Positions 15,906 to 22,661 of a stretch of 22,661 nt of DNA are shown here, in pieces. This stretch comes from Rhodospirillales bacterium (lineage in GTDB: Bacteria; Pseudomonadota; Alphaproteobacteria; Rhodospirillales; UBA2165). The notes under the pieces were generated by a model. The model had not been told where the DNA came from. It made no database searches and saw only the letters and a list, made by a program, of their open reading frames with translations. Within the stretch, counting starts at the first letter, position 1. Each line of letters begins with the position of its first letter. A program made the translations under genes and the position numbers. The stretch spans positions 1-22,661 of the forward strand of contig JABMOP010000604.1 in assembly GCA_013204125.1 (NCBI GenBank), read 5' to 3'.

Positions 15906-16409
15906 CTATTCGACTTCCATATAGGCATAGCCCTTGATTTGCAGGGCGATCAGGTTTTCAAAACTATTGTCGACCTGATCGATATATTCGATCACGTTGG
16001 CCGAACTGATTTTTGTGCCCTTTCTCGCAATCCCGCAAGACCGTACCGGAATTCCGGCATCGACCAATGCCTTCAAATTTGCTTGCGCTTGGCCCATATC
16101 CTTAACGGGTTTTTTGGATTTTTCGAACTTGGTCCCGATCAGGGTCTTGGTGATAAATTTAGAAGCGCCGCCCCGGATCAACACGATAAATTTGGGCGTG
16201 ATGCCTTTTTTACGGAAGCCTTCCGCGGTTTGGCGAATAAGGCCCATCCGCAGATTGAAATTTTTTTCATCCCCGGTACTCACATCCCAAACGGTTTTCG
16301 CTTCCTTGATACCGCCGAGATCAATCATCGTACCGGCGGCGGATGCTGGTGTCCCAGCCGCAAAAATAAATACGAGAGCAACCAGGGTCAGTAAAAATCT
16401 AATAGACAT
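15906..16409 (-). CDS. Secreted DsrE-like protein
   Basis: The 167-residue product has a clear Sec signal peptide (MSIRFLLTLVALVFIFAAG, with probable cleavage after ASA near residue 24), so it acts in the periplasm. The mature part looks like the DsrE/DsrF fold: KTVWDVSTGDEKNFNLRMGL, then the beta-strand IVLIRGGASKF, and C125 in VRSCGIARKG at the place of the family's reactive Cys. Relatives are linked to sulfur relay or unknown stress roles. The start ATG 16409 has GGAGG 8 nt upstream; the longer TTG at 16427 would place this ribosome site inside the gene. An 84-bp gap separates it from the SDR upstream and 13 bp from the MetE-like gene downstream. Pairing with a zinc thiol methyltransferase suggests sulfur chemistry, but this is inference. 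Confidence 0.75.
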   Translation of the reverse strand: MSIRFLLTLVALVFIFAAGTPASAAGTMIDLGGIKEAKTVWDVSTGDEKNFNLRMGLIRQTAEGFRKKGITPKFIVLIRGGASKFITKTLIGTKFEKSKKPVKDMGQAQANLKALVDAGIPVRSCGIARKGTKISSANVIEYIDQVDNSFENLIALQIKGYAYMEVE

Positions 16410-16493
16410 GACGCGTTCCTCCTGCAATTTCGGGTTCGGCCATAACGGCCATCGTTCTATAATACCAGAAACAGTCTGAAATGGCCTCGTCTA

Positions 16494-17297
16494 TCAACGC
16501 GAAATTTCTAAACCGGCGCCCGGCGGTGCAACGGTGCCGAACCGAAGCCCGTAATCCACTTTCATCACTTCGCCGGTCATCAGATCGGTGCCGTCGATAA
16601 ACCAAACCAGAATTTCGGCGATTTCTTCCGCCGTTGCAGCTTTTCGCACCGGCGTGGTCTCCGCCATTTCTTTGACTCGCTCAGCGTAGCGTTCGCTGCC
16701 CAGGACATTTTCCATCCAGCGGGTTTGGATGAACCCAGGGCAAACCGCATTGACCCTGATCTCCGGCTTTAACTGGCGGGCCAGCGACAAGGTCAGCGAA
16801 TTAAGCGCCCCTTTGGACGCCGCATAGGCCATCGAGGAACCTTCACCGGTCAGCGCGCCTAAAGCCGACATATTGACGATAGAGCCATTGCCGGCGGCTT
16901 TCATGTGCGGCGCGACGGCGCGCACCATTTGATAAGCGCCGATCAGATTAACCGCATAAACATCGTGAAAATCTTGGGCATTCAAGGCATCCAAATCCCC
17001 CGGCGGTTGGGCCTTGGTGCGCCCGGCATTGTTGATGAGCGCATCGATGCGCCCCCATTTATCCATTGCCGCTTGGACCATCGCCTTACAGTCTTCGTCT
17101 TTCGACACATCGGCGCGTATTAATAACGCTTGGACGCCCAAGGCTTCGCATGCCGCCGCCGTCGCCGATGCTTCCGCTTCGCTTTTGGTATAATTAACCA
17201 CCACATTGCAGCCCTTGGACGCCAACAAGCGTACCGCAGCCGCACCGACACCGGTGGCCGATCCGGTCACAATAGCCGCGCCTCCGGAAATATTCAT
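16494..17297 (-). CDS. Classical SDR-family dehydrogenase/reductase (FabG-like)
   Basis: The 267-residue classical SDR has TGSATGVG (11-18) for the cofactor, NNAG (89-92), and the complete catalytic set S144, Y158 and K162 (YAASK). The PG motif follows in VNAVCPGF. The residues after the second strand (VNYTKSE) lack an acidic residue at the strand end, which leans towards NADPH. It is an alcohol dehydrogenase or ketoreductase of unknown substrate, in contrast to the atypical SDR at 7174. GGAG stands 7 nt before ATG 17297. It follows the deleted dihydroxyphthalate-decarboxylase-like gene by 39 bp in the CoA-ligase operon. The enzyme class is secure. Confidence 0.88.
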   Translation of the reverse strand: MNISGGAAIVTGSATGVGAAAVRLLASKGCNVVVNYTKSEAEASATAAACEALGVQALLIRADVSKDEDCKAMVQAAMDKWGRIDALINNAGRTKAQPPGDLDALNAQDFHDVYAVNLIGAYQMVRAVAPHMKAAGNGSIVNMSALGALTGEGSSMAYAASKGALNSLTLSLARQLKPEIRVNAVCPGFIQTRWMENVLGSERYAERVKEMAETTPVRKAATAEEIAEILVWFIDGTDLMTGEVMKVDYGLRFGTVAPPGAGLEISR

Positions 17298-17336
17298 GCT
17301 CGCTCTCCATTTTAAAAATTCGCTGCCTATTAAACC

Positions 17337-17775
17337 CTAAAGAACGGACGGGTGGAACAGTTCTTCCGGCCTATAGATGCGATCGGATATGCCTTGTTCG
17401 AACGACCAACGCGCCTGCGCGGTGAGTGTGGCGAGGTTTTTTTCCAATCCGTAAGGCCAGAAATCATCGCCCATAAGCGTTTTCGTTTCTTCCGCTTCGG
17501 CCACCAGCCACGGCAAGGTGACGCTTAGGGCATCCAAATCAACAAGATGCGGTAGGGCGCGCGCCTTGGCTTCTTCAAAGGCGGCGACAACTTTGGCCGC
17601 AACTCCCGGGTGATCTTCCAGCAAACTATCGCGGATGCCGACCACATGCATGATGGGGAAAATGCCGGTCTTGGTGAAGTAGGCTTGTTCGGCGGGTTTG
17701 AAATCCGGGAACAGGCGACCGATATTGGGTGCGGTCGTAGTTGCCGCTGGCGATATGAAGAGGAAGATTTGTCAT
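17337..17775 (-). pseudogene. 4,5-dihydroxyphthalate-decarboxylase/NMT1-like gene with large internal deletion
   Basis: From ATG 17775 the frame reads MTNLPLHIASGNYDRT, a typical N-terminus of this periplasmic-binding-fold family. At about 17728 the sequence jumps, in another frame, to APNIGRLFPDFKPAEQAYF and then IFPIMHVVGIRDSLLEDHPG, continuing through VTLPWLVAE and GDDFWPYG to the usual end LFHPSVL at 17337. Only 16 N-terminal and about 131 C-terminal residues remain of a protein that is normally near 330, so about 180 residues are gone and the two parts are out of frame. The family includes Pht5 (4,5-dihydroxyphthalate decarboxylase) and ABC-type binding proteins. The ATG lies 24 bp after the CoA-ligase stop, so it was once the second gene of that operon. 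Non-functional as it stands. Confidence 0.85.
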
Positions 17776-17799
17776 AACGAATTTCTAACTGGGATTATA

Positions 17800-19215
17800 T
17801 TATTCTCCGCGCTCATCACGAATGCGCCGCGCTTTGAATTCAGTTTTGGGTAGAGTATCCGGCACCAGCACTTCCACATCGGCGCGAATTTCGCAGTGCG
17901 ATCTAATCTCGTTCATCACCTGATCGGCGACAGAGGCGTCGATATGTTCGACCCTTGCGGTCATGATGTCCATGCCATCCTTGTCACGGCTTAGCACAAT
18001 TTCATATTCATCGCCGATACCGGGAACGGCGCGCACGGCTTCTTCCAATTGCACCGGGTACATTTTAATACCGCGAATATTAATCAGATCATCGGCGCGC
18101 CCGGAAAAAGCGCCGACGGCGCGCACATGGGTGCGCCCGCACTCACAAGGCTGAGTGGTGTAGGTGGCGTAATCGCCGACCAGGAACCGCAACTGGGCCG
18201 AACTTTCGGAATTGAGGCTGGTGCAGACGGTCAATCCCCGCTGCCCTTCGGGCACGCGTTCTTTGCTATCTGCGTCCACCAATTCCCAGATTTGAATATC
18301 TTCCATCAAATGGGATGTCACCGGCCCCGGGCCTTGATCCGATTGCGGGCAGGAATAGCCGCCGCAATGGGGCGCAACTTCGGTGCAACCGTAAAATTCG
18401 ACCAGCCGCGCGCCCCATAAATCTTCGAGCCTTTGGCGGGTATTGCCGATGCCGGCAGCGGGTTCGCCGCCGACCAATAAAGTTGTGACCGAACTTTTTG
18501 CCGGGTCGATGCCTTTTTCTTCCATGACGCGGCCGAGATGCAGCGCATACGAAGGGGTCGAGGTAATGACTGTCGGCTTGAACCTTTCAACGATCATCGC
18601 CCGCATATCACTGGTCATGCCGCCGCCGGGAATACAGGCGATGTTCATTTTGGCGAGTGCATATTGTACGCCCCAGGCAAACACGTGCGGGCCGTAGCCG
18701 GCGCAGATGAACATGCTGTCGCCCCGGCGGATGCCGAAAGAATGGATCGCCCGTGCATTGGCCCAGGACCAAAATTCACGGTCTATATGTGAATAGCGAA
18801 ACGGGCGCGGCACACCGGTAGACCCCGACGACGAGAACATCATCCAGCCGCGATCCGCCCATAAGGCATCATCGTGGGTGGTGTAGGTGCCGAAGGGCGG
18901 GTTGGCTTGCACATCGGCCATCATTTCGGTTTTGTCGACAACCGGCCATTTGGGCAGATCATCGACGGTCTGAATATCGGTCGGGGCGAAGCCCAATTTA
19001 TCGAACCGCCGTTTATAGAAGCCGGAATTTTCGTAGAGAAACGGTGTTAGCACCGCTAGTTTCTCGTTTTGGATTGAAATCAATTCATCGCGGCTGGCGC
19101 AATCCAAGGCCGGCGACCAATAATTTTCCGATCCCGGCGCGTCCGGATCCCGTTGGTGTTTTTGTAGGACTTCCAGCCACGCCGCTCTGGTTGTTTCGGC
19201 TTTTTTGCCGGCCAT
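17800..19215 (-). CDS. PaaK-like phenylacetate/benzoate-type CoA ligase (AMP-forming)
   Basis: The 471-residue adenylate-forming enzyme couples a carboxylic acid to CoA through an acyl-AMP. The ATP loop is SSSGSTGVP (128-136), followed by EFYGCTEVAP (adenine region), the GDYATY aspartate motif, GRADDLINIRGIKMYP (hinge) and, near the C-terminus, LPKTEFKARRIRD, which carries the probable catalytic Lys. Length and the N-terminal KLAVLTPFLYENSGFYKRRF match the phenylacetate-CoA ligase branch rather than long acyl-CoA ligases. A short Cys pattern (CECGRTH) before the hinge is also typical of the PaaK branch. GGGGAGG lies 4 nt before ATG 19215. It heads the minus-strand operon ending with the MetE-like gene and is divergent from the TauD-like gene. 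Acid substrate unknown. Confidence 0.88.
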   Translation of the reverse strand: MAGKKAETTRAAWLEVLQKHQRDPDAPGSENYWSPALDCASRDELISIQNEKLAVLTPFLYENSGFYKRRFDKLGFAPTDIQTVDDLPKWPVVDKTEMMADVQANPPFGTYTTHDDALWADRGWMMFSSSGSTGVPRPFRYSHIDREFWSWANARAIHSFGIRRGDSMFICAGYGPHVFAWGVQYALAKMNIACIPGGGMTSDMRAMIVERFKPTVITSTPSYALHLGRVMEEKGIDPAKSSVTTLLVGGEPAAGIGNTRQRLEDLWGARLVEFYGCTEVAPHCGGYSCPQSDQGPGPVTSHLMEDIQIWELVDADSKERVPEGQRGLTVCTSLNSESSAQLRFLVGDYATYTTQPCECGRTHVRAVGAFSGRADDLINIRGIKMYPVQLEEAVRAVPGIGDEYEIVLSRDKDGMDIMTARVEHIDASVADQVMNEIRSHCEIRADVEVLVPDTLPKTEFKARRIRDERGE

Positions 19216-19347
19216 TAGCGCCTCCCCTATATTTGCCTCTGATATTTGTATTTAGCATACTAGGCCGGTACGAAATGCGCCACCACCGGCGCTTTGCAAG
19301 GGCCGCCGCATACCCTATTCTGTAAGGCGCCAAGGAGGGTACATAGC

Positions 19348-20205
19348 ATGTCGGATATCGCAACATTGGAAGTGATAAAACTTTCGCCCCAAATCGGCGC
19401 CGAAATTCGCGGCATTAATTTGGCTGAACTTTTCGACCAGGAAATGGCCGCCGAATTAAATCGTCTTTGGCTCGAACATCTGGTGCTTCTGTTTCGAGGT
19501 CAAAAACTGTCCCAGGAAGATCAGCTTCGCGTAACCGCAGCGTTTGGAAAAATTGGACCGCGCGGTCGACCGAAGGAATTTAATCCAAAAGGCTACGACG
19601 ATATCCTCGACAACATTATGTTGATCACCAATATCCGCGAAGATGGCGAGCCGATCGGTGCGCTGCCCGACGGCGATATGATGTTCCATCACGATATGCT
19701 GCATGCGGACATTCCGCACAAAGGCACGATCCTCTATGCCATCGAAGTCCCAAGTGCCGGCGGCAATACGTTATTTGCAAACGGCTACGCCGCCTACGAA
19801 AGCTTGCCGGAAGACATTAGAGGGCCGTTGGATGACCGCAAGGCGTTCCATCATTATCATTATGGATCGACCCAGAAAGGCGATGATCTCGGCACGCCGG
19901 CGTTTTCGGAATCTGTCCATCCGGTGTTCCGCACCCACGAAGATACGGGCAAGAAAGCAGTCTACATTAACCGGCTCATGACCGAAGGCGTGGTCGATAT
20001 GGCGGACGACCAATCGGCGCCGCTTTTAAACGCTGTTTTCGATCATTCGGAAAAGCCGGAATTCGTTTACGAACATGTTTGGAAAGCGGGCGATCTTCTT
20101 CTCTGGGACAACCGCTGTTCGATGCATGGACGCACGGATTTCTCAACCGACGAAATACGGCTGATGCACCGCACCACCATTCAAGGCGAACACGTTCCTT
20201 ATTGA
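19348..20205 (+). CDS. TauD/TfdA-family 2-oxoglutarate-dependent dioxygenase
   Basis: The 285-residue non-haem Fe(II) enzyme uses O2 and 2-oxoglutarate to hydroxylate a substrate, often releasing sulfite or a phenol in this family. The iron ligands are H114 and D116 (FHHDMLH) with the distal H260 (CSMHGRTDF). R275 in RLMHRTTI should bind 2-oxoglutarate. The N-terminus (LSPQIGAEIRGINLAE, LVLLFRGQKLS) is typical of the group. I chose ATG 19348 because AAGGAGG lies a few bases upstream; the frame is open to 19294 without a ribosome site. It is divergent from the CoA ligase, with 132 bp between the starts, and a shared control region is possible. Substrate unknown; the all-alpha-keto-acid family members of TfdA and TauD are equally distant by eye. 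Confidence 0.88.
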   Translation: MSDIATLEVIKLSPQIGAEIRGINLAELFDQEMAAELNRLWLEHLVLLFRGQKLSQEDQLRVTAAFGKIGPRGRPKEFNPKGYDDILDNIMLITNIREDGEPIGALPDGDMMFHHDMLHADIPHKGTILYAIEVPSAGGNTLFANGYAAYESLPEDIRGPLDDRKAFHHYHYGSTQKGDDLGTPAFSESVHPVFRTHEDTGKKAVYINRLMTEGVVDMADDQSAPLLNAVFDHSEKPEFVYEHVWKAGDLLLWDNRCSMHGRTDFSTDEIRLMHRTTIQGEHVPY

Positions 20206-20274
20206 TCGGTGGCCGCCATGCATCAGGGGCATGGCCGGAAAAAGCCTAACCTTTTGAAAGTATGATGGAAAATT

Positions 20275-20351
20275 TGGTGCGCCCGGCAGGACTCGAACCT
20301 GCAACCTCCTGATTCGTAGTCAGACGCTCTATCCAATTGAGCTACGGGCGC
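20275..20351 (-). tRNA. tRNA-Arg (anticodon ACG), CCA encoded
   Basis: On the minus strand a complete 77-nt cloverleaf is visible. The acceptor GCGCCCG pairs with CGGGCGC, the D arm is GCTC/GAGC, and the anticodon stem TCTGA/TCAGG closes loop CTACGAA with anticodon ACG. The T arm contains GGTTCGAGTCC, followed by discriminator A and an encoded CCA (20277-20275). ACG is normally edited to ICG by TadA to read CGU/CGC/CGA. No integrase or att-like duplication is seen beside it. Confidence 0.95.
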
Positions 20352-20522
20352 TGAGAAGACCGGGACATTATTCAAATCAAAGCCCTGTTGCAAGACACCG
20401 ATCCCCAACTATTTTACCCATTTTGCGCTATAACCGGGCCATATCCTGGCGATAATCAGTTCGCAATTAGGATGCACTCGCTGCTTGCTCGTTTACCCTT
20501 CGTTAGGTAATACTTGTAAATG

Positions 20523-20550
20523 TTGCAGGGGGCATGGTAATTCCTTTAAT
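20523..20550 (+). promoter_or_regulatory. Possible sigma-70-type promoter for the lipoprotein gene
   Basis: TTGCAG (20523-20528) and TTTAAT (20545-20550) are 16 bp apart and about 54 bp before ATG 20604. Both hexamers are imperfect. The rest of 20352-20603, between the tRNA and the lipoprotein gene, shows no gene or strong structure. Confidence 0.25.
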
Positions 20551-20603
20551 GTAAATCATTGATATTACGTCAATTCTTAAAAGGGCTCGGGGTTAGGGAG
20601 CAA

Positions 20604-21809
20604 ATGGAATTTAAAAGACATGGGCCGATTCTGGTCGGCGCGGCACTAATCCTGTCCGCGTGTTCGTTCAACTTGGATGAGTTCTTACCATCCTTGACCG
20701 GCGAAGATCCGGCTGGCGCGAATGCACCCAGCACACAAACCAGCACACCTACTGATACGGCAGTGACGCAGCCAACTATGCGTCAGGCCACGGCCGAGCC
20801 TGATCGCCAAGAACAATCCGGCGCCGTTCCGGGCGGCAAGCCGCCGCGCCTTGGCACCACAGATTTTAAATCGCCCGGCGTGACCGATGGTAAAGATACG
20901 GGCACCTTCGTCGGCCAGAAAGTTTCCGAACTTCGAGCTGAGCTTCGCCGCTTGCAAGGCAACGTGTCGAAGAACAACGGCGATCTTCAACAATTGCGCG
21001 CCAAGACAATCAACGATTCGCAGCGCTACCATAATTCCAAGGCGGCCATTAATGCGCGCCTTCAAGTCGGCACCACGCCCGGCAATCCGATATTGGTCGA
21101 GCAATATAATCAGGCGCTGACCCTTCTCGATCAACTGGGCGACGACATCAACAGCATGGCGGCGGTCTACACCAGCGTGAGCGACGATTCGAAGCTCGCC
21201 AATTTCCTATCGGAAAACACCCGCGCCGCATTCCGGCTTTCCGGCGCCGTGGATGAAGATCATCGCCAACTTGCGATTTTGGAAGACGAGGTCAATCGCA
21301 CCGATGTCCTGATCGACCGGCTCGATAAGGAACTGAGCGAAGACGTCCAGCGTCAAACCAATTACATCACCACCGAAAAAACCAATATGAGCACGCTGTC
21401 GGCCTCGATCAGGTCCGGCGAAGCCCTTGGCGCCAATCTGACAAACCGGGCGCTACAGGCAGCAACCGGTGGCCGCGGGCAGGCATCATCGTCACGCTCA
21501 ACAATTGGCCGTCGTCCGTTAGTGGTCATTCGTTTCGACCGCCCGAACGTCGCTTTCGACCAAGCCCTTTATAATGCCGTCAGCCGCGTTCTTGAAAGCC
21601 GCCCCAATGCGATTTTCGAATTGGTTGCCGTGGCTCCGTCCGGCGGCGGCGCAGCTAGGGTGCAGATCAATTCTTCGAAGGCCCGGCGCAATGCCCAATC
21701 GGTTTTGCGCTCGCTTCGGCGCATGGGATTGCCGGCTGAACGGTTGTCCCTTTCGGCGCGCACCAGCCAAGCGGCGCAAACGAACGAAGTCCATCTTTAC
21801 TTAAATTAA
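20604..21809 (+). CDS. Lipoprotein with coiled coil and degenerate OmpA-like C-terminus
   Basis: The 401-residue protein begins with a lipoprotein signal peptide (hydrophobic ILVGAALILSAC, lipobox LSAC), so the Cys should be lipidated after export. A low-complexity Thr/Ala/Pro linker follows (about residues 40-100). Next comes a helical, coiled-coil-prone region (VSELRAELRRLQGNVSKNNG and LAILEDEVNRTDVLIDRLDK). The last 100 residues resemble an OmpA/MotB peptidoglycan-binding fold (VVIRFDRPNVAFDQAL, SSKARRNAQSVLRSLRRMGL, PAERLSLSARTS), but the core NxxLSxxRA and final NRRVE motifs are changed. It probably links the outer membrane to peptidoglycan or to a secretion/motility apparatus. AGGGAG lies a few bases before ATG 20604. 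I do not recognise a named family. The EamA gene follows after 57 bp. Confidence 0.75.
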   Translation: MEFKRHGPILVGAALILSACSFNLDEFLPSLTGEDPAGANAPSTQTSTPTDTAVTQPTMRQATAEPDRQEQSGAVPGGKPPRLGTTDFKSPGVTDGKDTGTFVGQKVSELRAELRRLQGNVSKNNGDLQQLRAKTINDSQRYHNSKAAINARLQVGTTPGNPILVEQYNQALTLLDQLGDDINSMAAVYTSVSDDSKLANFLSENTRAAFRLSGAVDEDHRQLAILEDEVNRTDVLIDRLDKELSEDVQRQTNYITTEKTNMSTLSASIRSGEALGANLTNRALQAATGGRGQASSSRSTIGRRPLVVIRFDRPNVAFDQALYNAVSRVLESRPNAIFELVAVAPSGGGAARVQINSSKARRNAQSVLRSLRRMGLPAERLSLSARTSQAAQTNEVHLYLN

Positions 21810-21866
21810 ACCAGCCCAGGTAATCTACGTGGGCAGCGCCCTTATATTTGGGCGAAGGGTCCATCT

Positions 21867-22661
21867 ATGAGCCGCGCGCCGTCTAATCTTTCACCCAGCG
21901 GCTACGGCCTCATTGCGCTGATCATCATCGGTTGGGGCACGTCTTGGCCGTTTCTGAAAATTGCGCTCACCGATATTCCGCCGCTGACATTTCGTGGGCT
22001 GATCGCGCCTGCGGCGGCAATTTTCATATTTCTGATCGCCGCCCTTCTGCGACAAAAAATCCGCACCCCGCGTGGCCAGTGGCCGGCATTAATTCTAGCA
22101 GCCTTCCTCAACATCACGCTCTGGCATACTTTCAGCGCCATGGGGATCAGGCTGATGGGCGCCGGTCAGGCTTCGATCATCGCCTATACAATGCCCCTCT
22201 GGGCGTCGTTATTATCTATGATGTTCATCGGCGAGCGGCCAACCGGAACGCGCATTTTGGGGCTGCTGCTTGGCCTTCTCGGCTTGCTTATTTTGGTTTC
22301 TGGAAAATTTGGCGTGTTCGCAGCAGCGCCGCTGGGTACAGTTTTCATGCTCATTTCAGCGTTTTCCTGGGGTGCCGGTACGGTTGTGCAAAAACGTGTG
22401 AATTGGCTGATGCCGCCGGCCTCGGTCGCCGGCTGGCAGCTTTTAATCGGCGGCCTACCCATCACCATCGCCGCCCTAATCACCGAAGTGCCCTATCTGC
22501 AGCCGGTATCCGCTGCCGCCGTTTGGTCAACAGTTTTCGTTCTCGTCTATCCGATTATATTTTGCTGGTTCGCTTGGTTCGCCGTGATCCGCCAAGTGCC
22601 GGTGACCGTTTCAACCGTCTCCGTTATGATGGTGCCGGTGCTCGGCGTACTTGCCGGAAAC
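21867..22661 (+). CDS. EamA/DMT-family permease, 3' end beyond window
   Basis: The frame from ATG 21867 stays open to the last base (265 codons) and is cut by the window edge. It has the EamA opening GYGLIALIIIGWGTSWPFLKIAL, then PPLTFRGLIAPAAA, the first-repeat end MGAGQASIIAYTMPLWASLLSMMFIGERPT and the second-repeat opening MLISAFSWGAGTVVQKR. Most of the usual ten helices are present; homologues are about 300 residues. GAAGGG stands 7 nt upstream. This is a different subgroup from the permease at 12093, with little residue match by eye. It lies 57 bp after the lipoprotein gene and may be cotranscribed with it. Substrate unknown. Confidence 0.88.
   Translation, partial: MSRAPSNLSPSGYGLIALIIIGWGTSWPFLKIALTDIPPLTFRGLIAPAAAIFIFLIAALLRQKIRTPRGQWPALILAAFLNITLWHTFSAMGIRLMGAGQASIIAYTMPLWASLLSMMFIGERPTGTRILGLLLGLLGLLILVSGKFGVFAAAPLGTVFMLISAFSWGAGTVVQKRVNWLMPPASVAGWQLLIGGLPITIAALITEVPYLQPVSAAAVWSTVFVLVYPIIFCWFAWFAVIRQVPVTVSTVSVMMVPVLGVLAGN

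Noticed and set aside
16428..16493. Internal promoter (TATTAT hexamer) before the DsrE-like gene
   Set aside because: The -10-like word is present, but no reasonable -35 element lies 16-18 bp upstream.
20213..20250. Hairpin (CCATGC/GCATGG) after the TauD-like gene as a terminator
   Set aside because: The stem is short, breaks at mismatches outside 7 bp, and is followed by a run of A, not T, on the coding strand.
20275..20351. tRNA-Arg as an integration site of a genomic island
   Set aside because: No integrase gene and no direct repeat of the tRNA 3' end is seen within the window.
1..22661. CRISPR array, toxin-antitoxin pair, phage or known defence cluster
   Set aside because: No regularly spaced repeats, no paired small antitoxin/toxin frames, and no phage structural, integrase or defence-type genes were recognised.

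Overview
The window looks like a piece of a free-living alphaproteobacterial chromosome, probably of a Rhodospirillales-type or related environmental lineage. Supporting signs are moderately high GC, strong GGGAGG/GGAGG ribosome binding sites, GTG starts, short dispersed palindromes of the CCTGGAT...ATGACG and CCTCATCCTGAGG types, and a gene set rich in small-molecule catabolism. The lineage is inferred from these features, not from a search. There is no phage, plasmid, IS element or CRISPR array.

Layout. (a) 1-976: the 3' part of clpB. (b) 976-3042: two decayed dispersed repeats, an M23 peptidoglycan endopeptidase gene on the minus strand with an in-frame stop inside its catalytic domain, and an AT-rich divergent promoter region. 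(c) 3043-7120, plus strand: queH (queuosine biosynthesis), a UbiD-family decarboxylase and an HpaB-type flavin-dependent aromatic monooxygenase. An FNR/FixK-like palindrome lies ahead of the last gene and an intrinsic terminator follows it. (d) 10483-7174, minus strand: a tight operon tcuA > tcuB > atypical SDR, that is, a flavoprotein dehydrogenase, its Fe-S/membrane electron-transfer partner, and an SDR without the usual catalytic Ser and Lys. It converges on the ubiD/hpaB block. (e) 10553-10939: an inverted pair of 32-bp REP-like hairpins next to a broken GIY-YIG nuclease gene. (f) 10945-14763: a VOC protein, a carboxymuconolactone-decarboxylase-family protein, an EamA transporter, and an unusual MidA-like methyltransferase with a TPR tail. 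(g) 19215-14783, minus strand: a five-gene run with a PaaK-like CoA ligase, a dihydroxyphthalate-decarboxylase-like gene reduced by a large internal deletion, a classical SDR, a secreted DsrE-like protein and a MetE-like zinc methyltransferase. (h) 19348-22661: a TauD/TfdA dioxygenase, tRNA-Arg(ACG) on the minus strand, a lipoprotein with a coiled coil and an OmpA-like end, and a second EamA transporter cut by the window edge.

How the genes may work together. Blocks (c), (d) and (g) carry decarboxylase, hydroxylase, dehydrogenase, CoA-ligase and dioxygenase genes typical of breakdown of aromatic or polycarboxylic acids. The substrates cannot be read from sequence. Three genes carry lesions: a nonsense codon, a frameshift with a lost start, and an internal deletion. 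This suggests ongoing gene decay, although the first two could also be assembly errors. I do not see a clearly new defence or mobile system. The most unusual items are the atypical SDR tied to tcuAB, the methyltransferase-TPR fusion, and the possibly oxygen-regulated UbiD/HpaB block.
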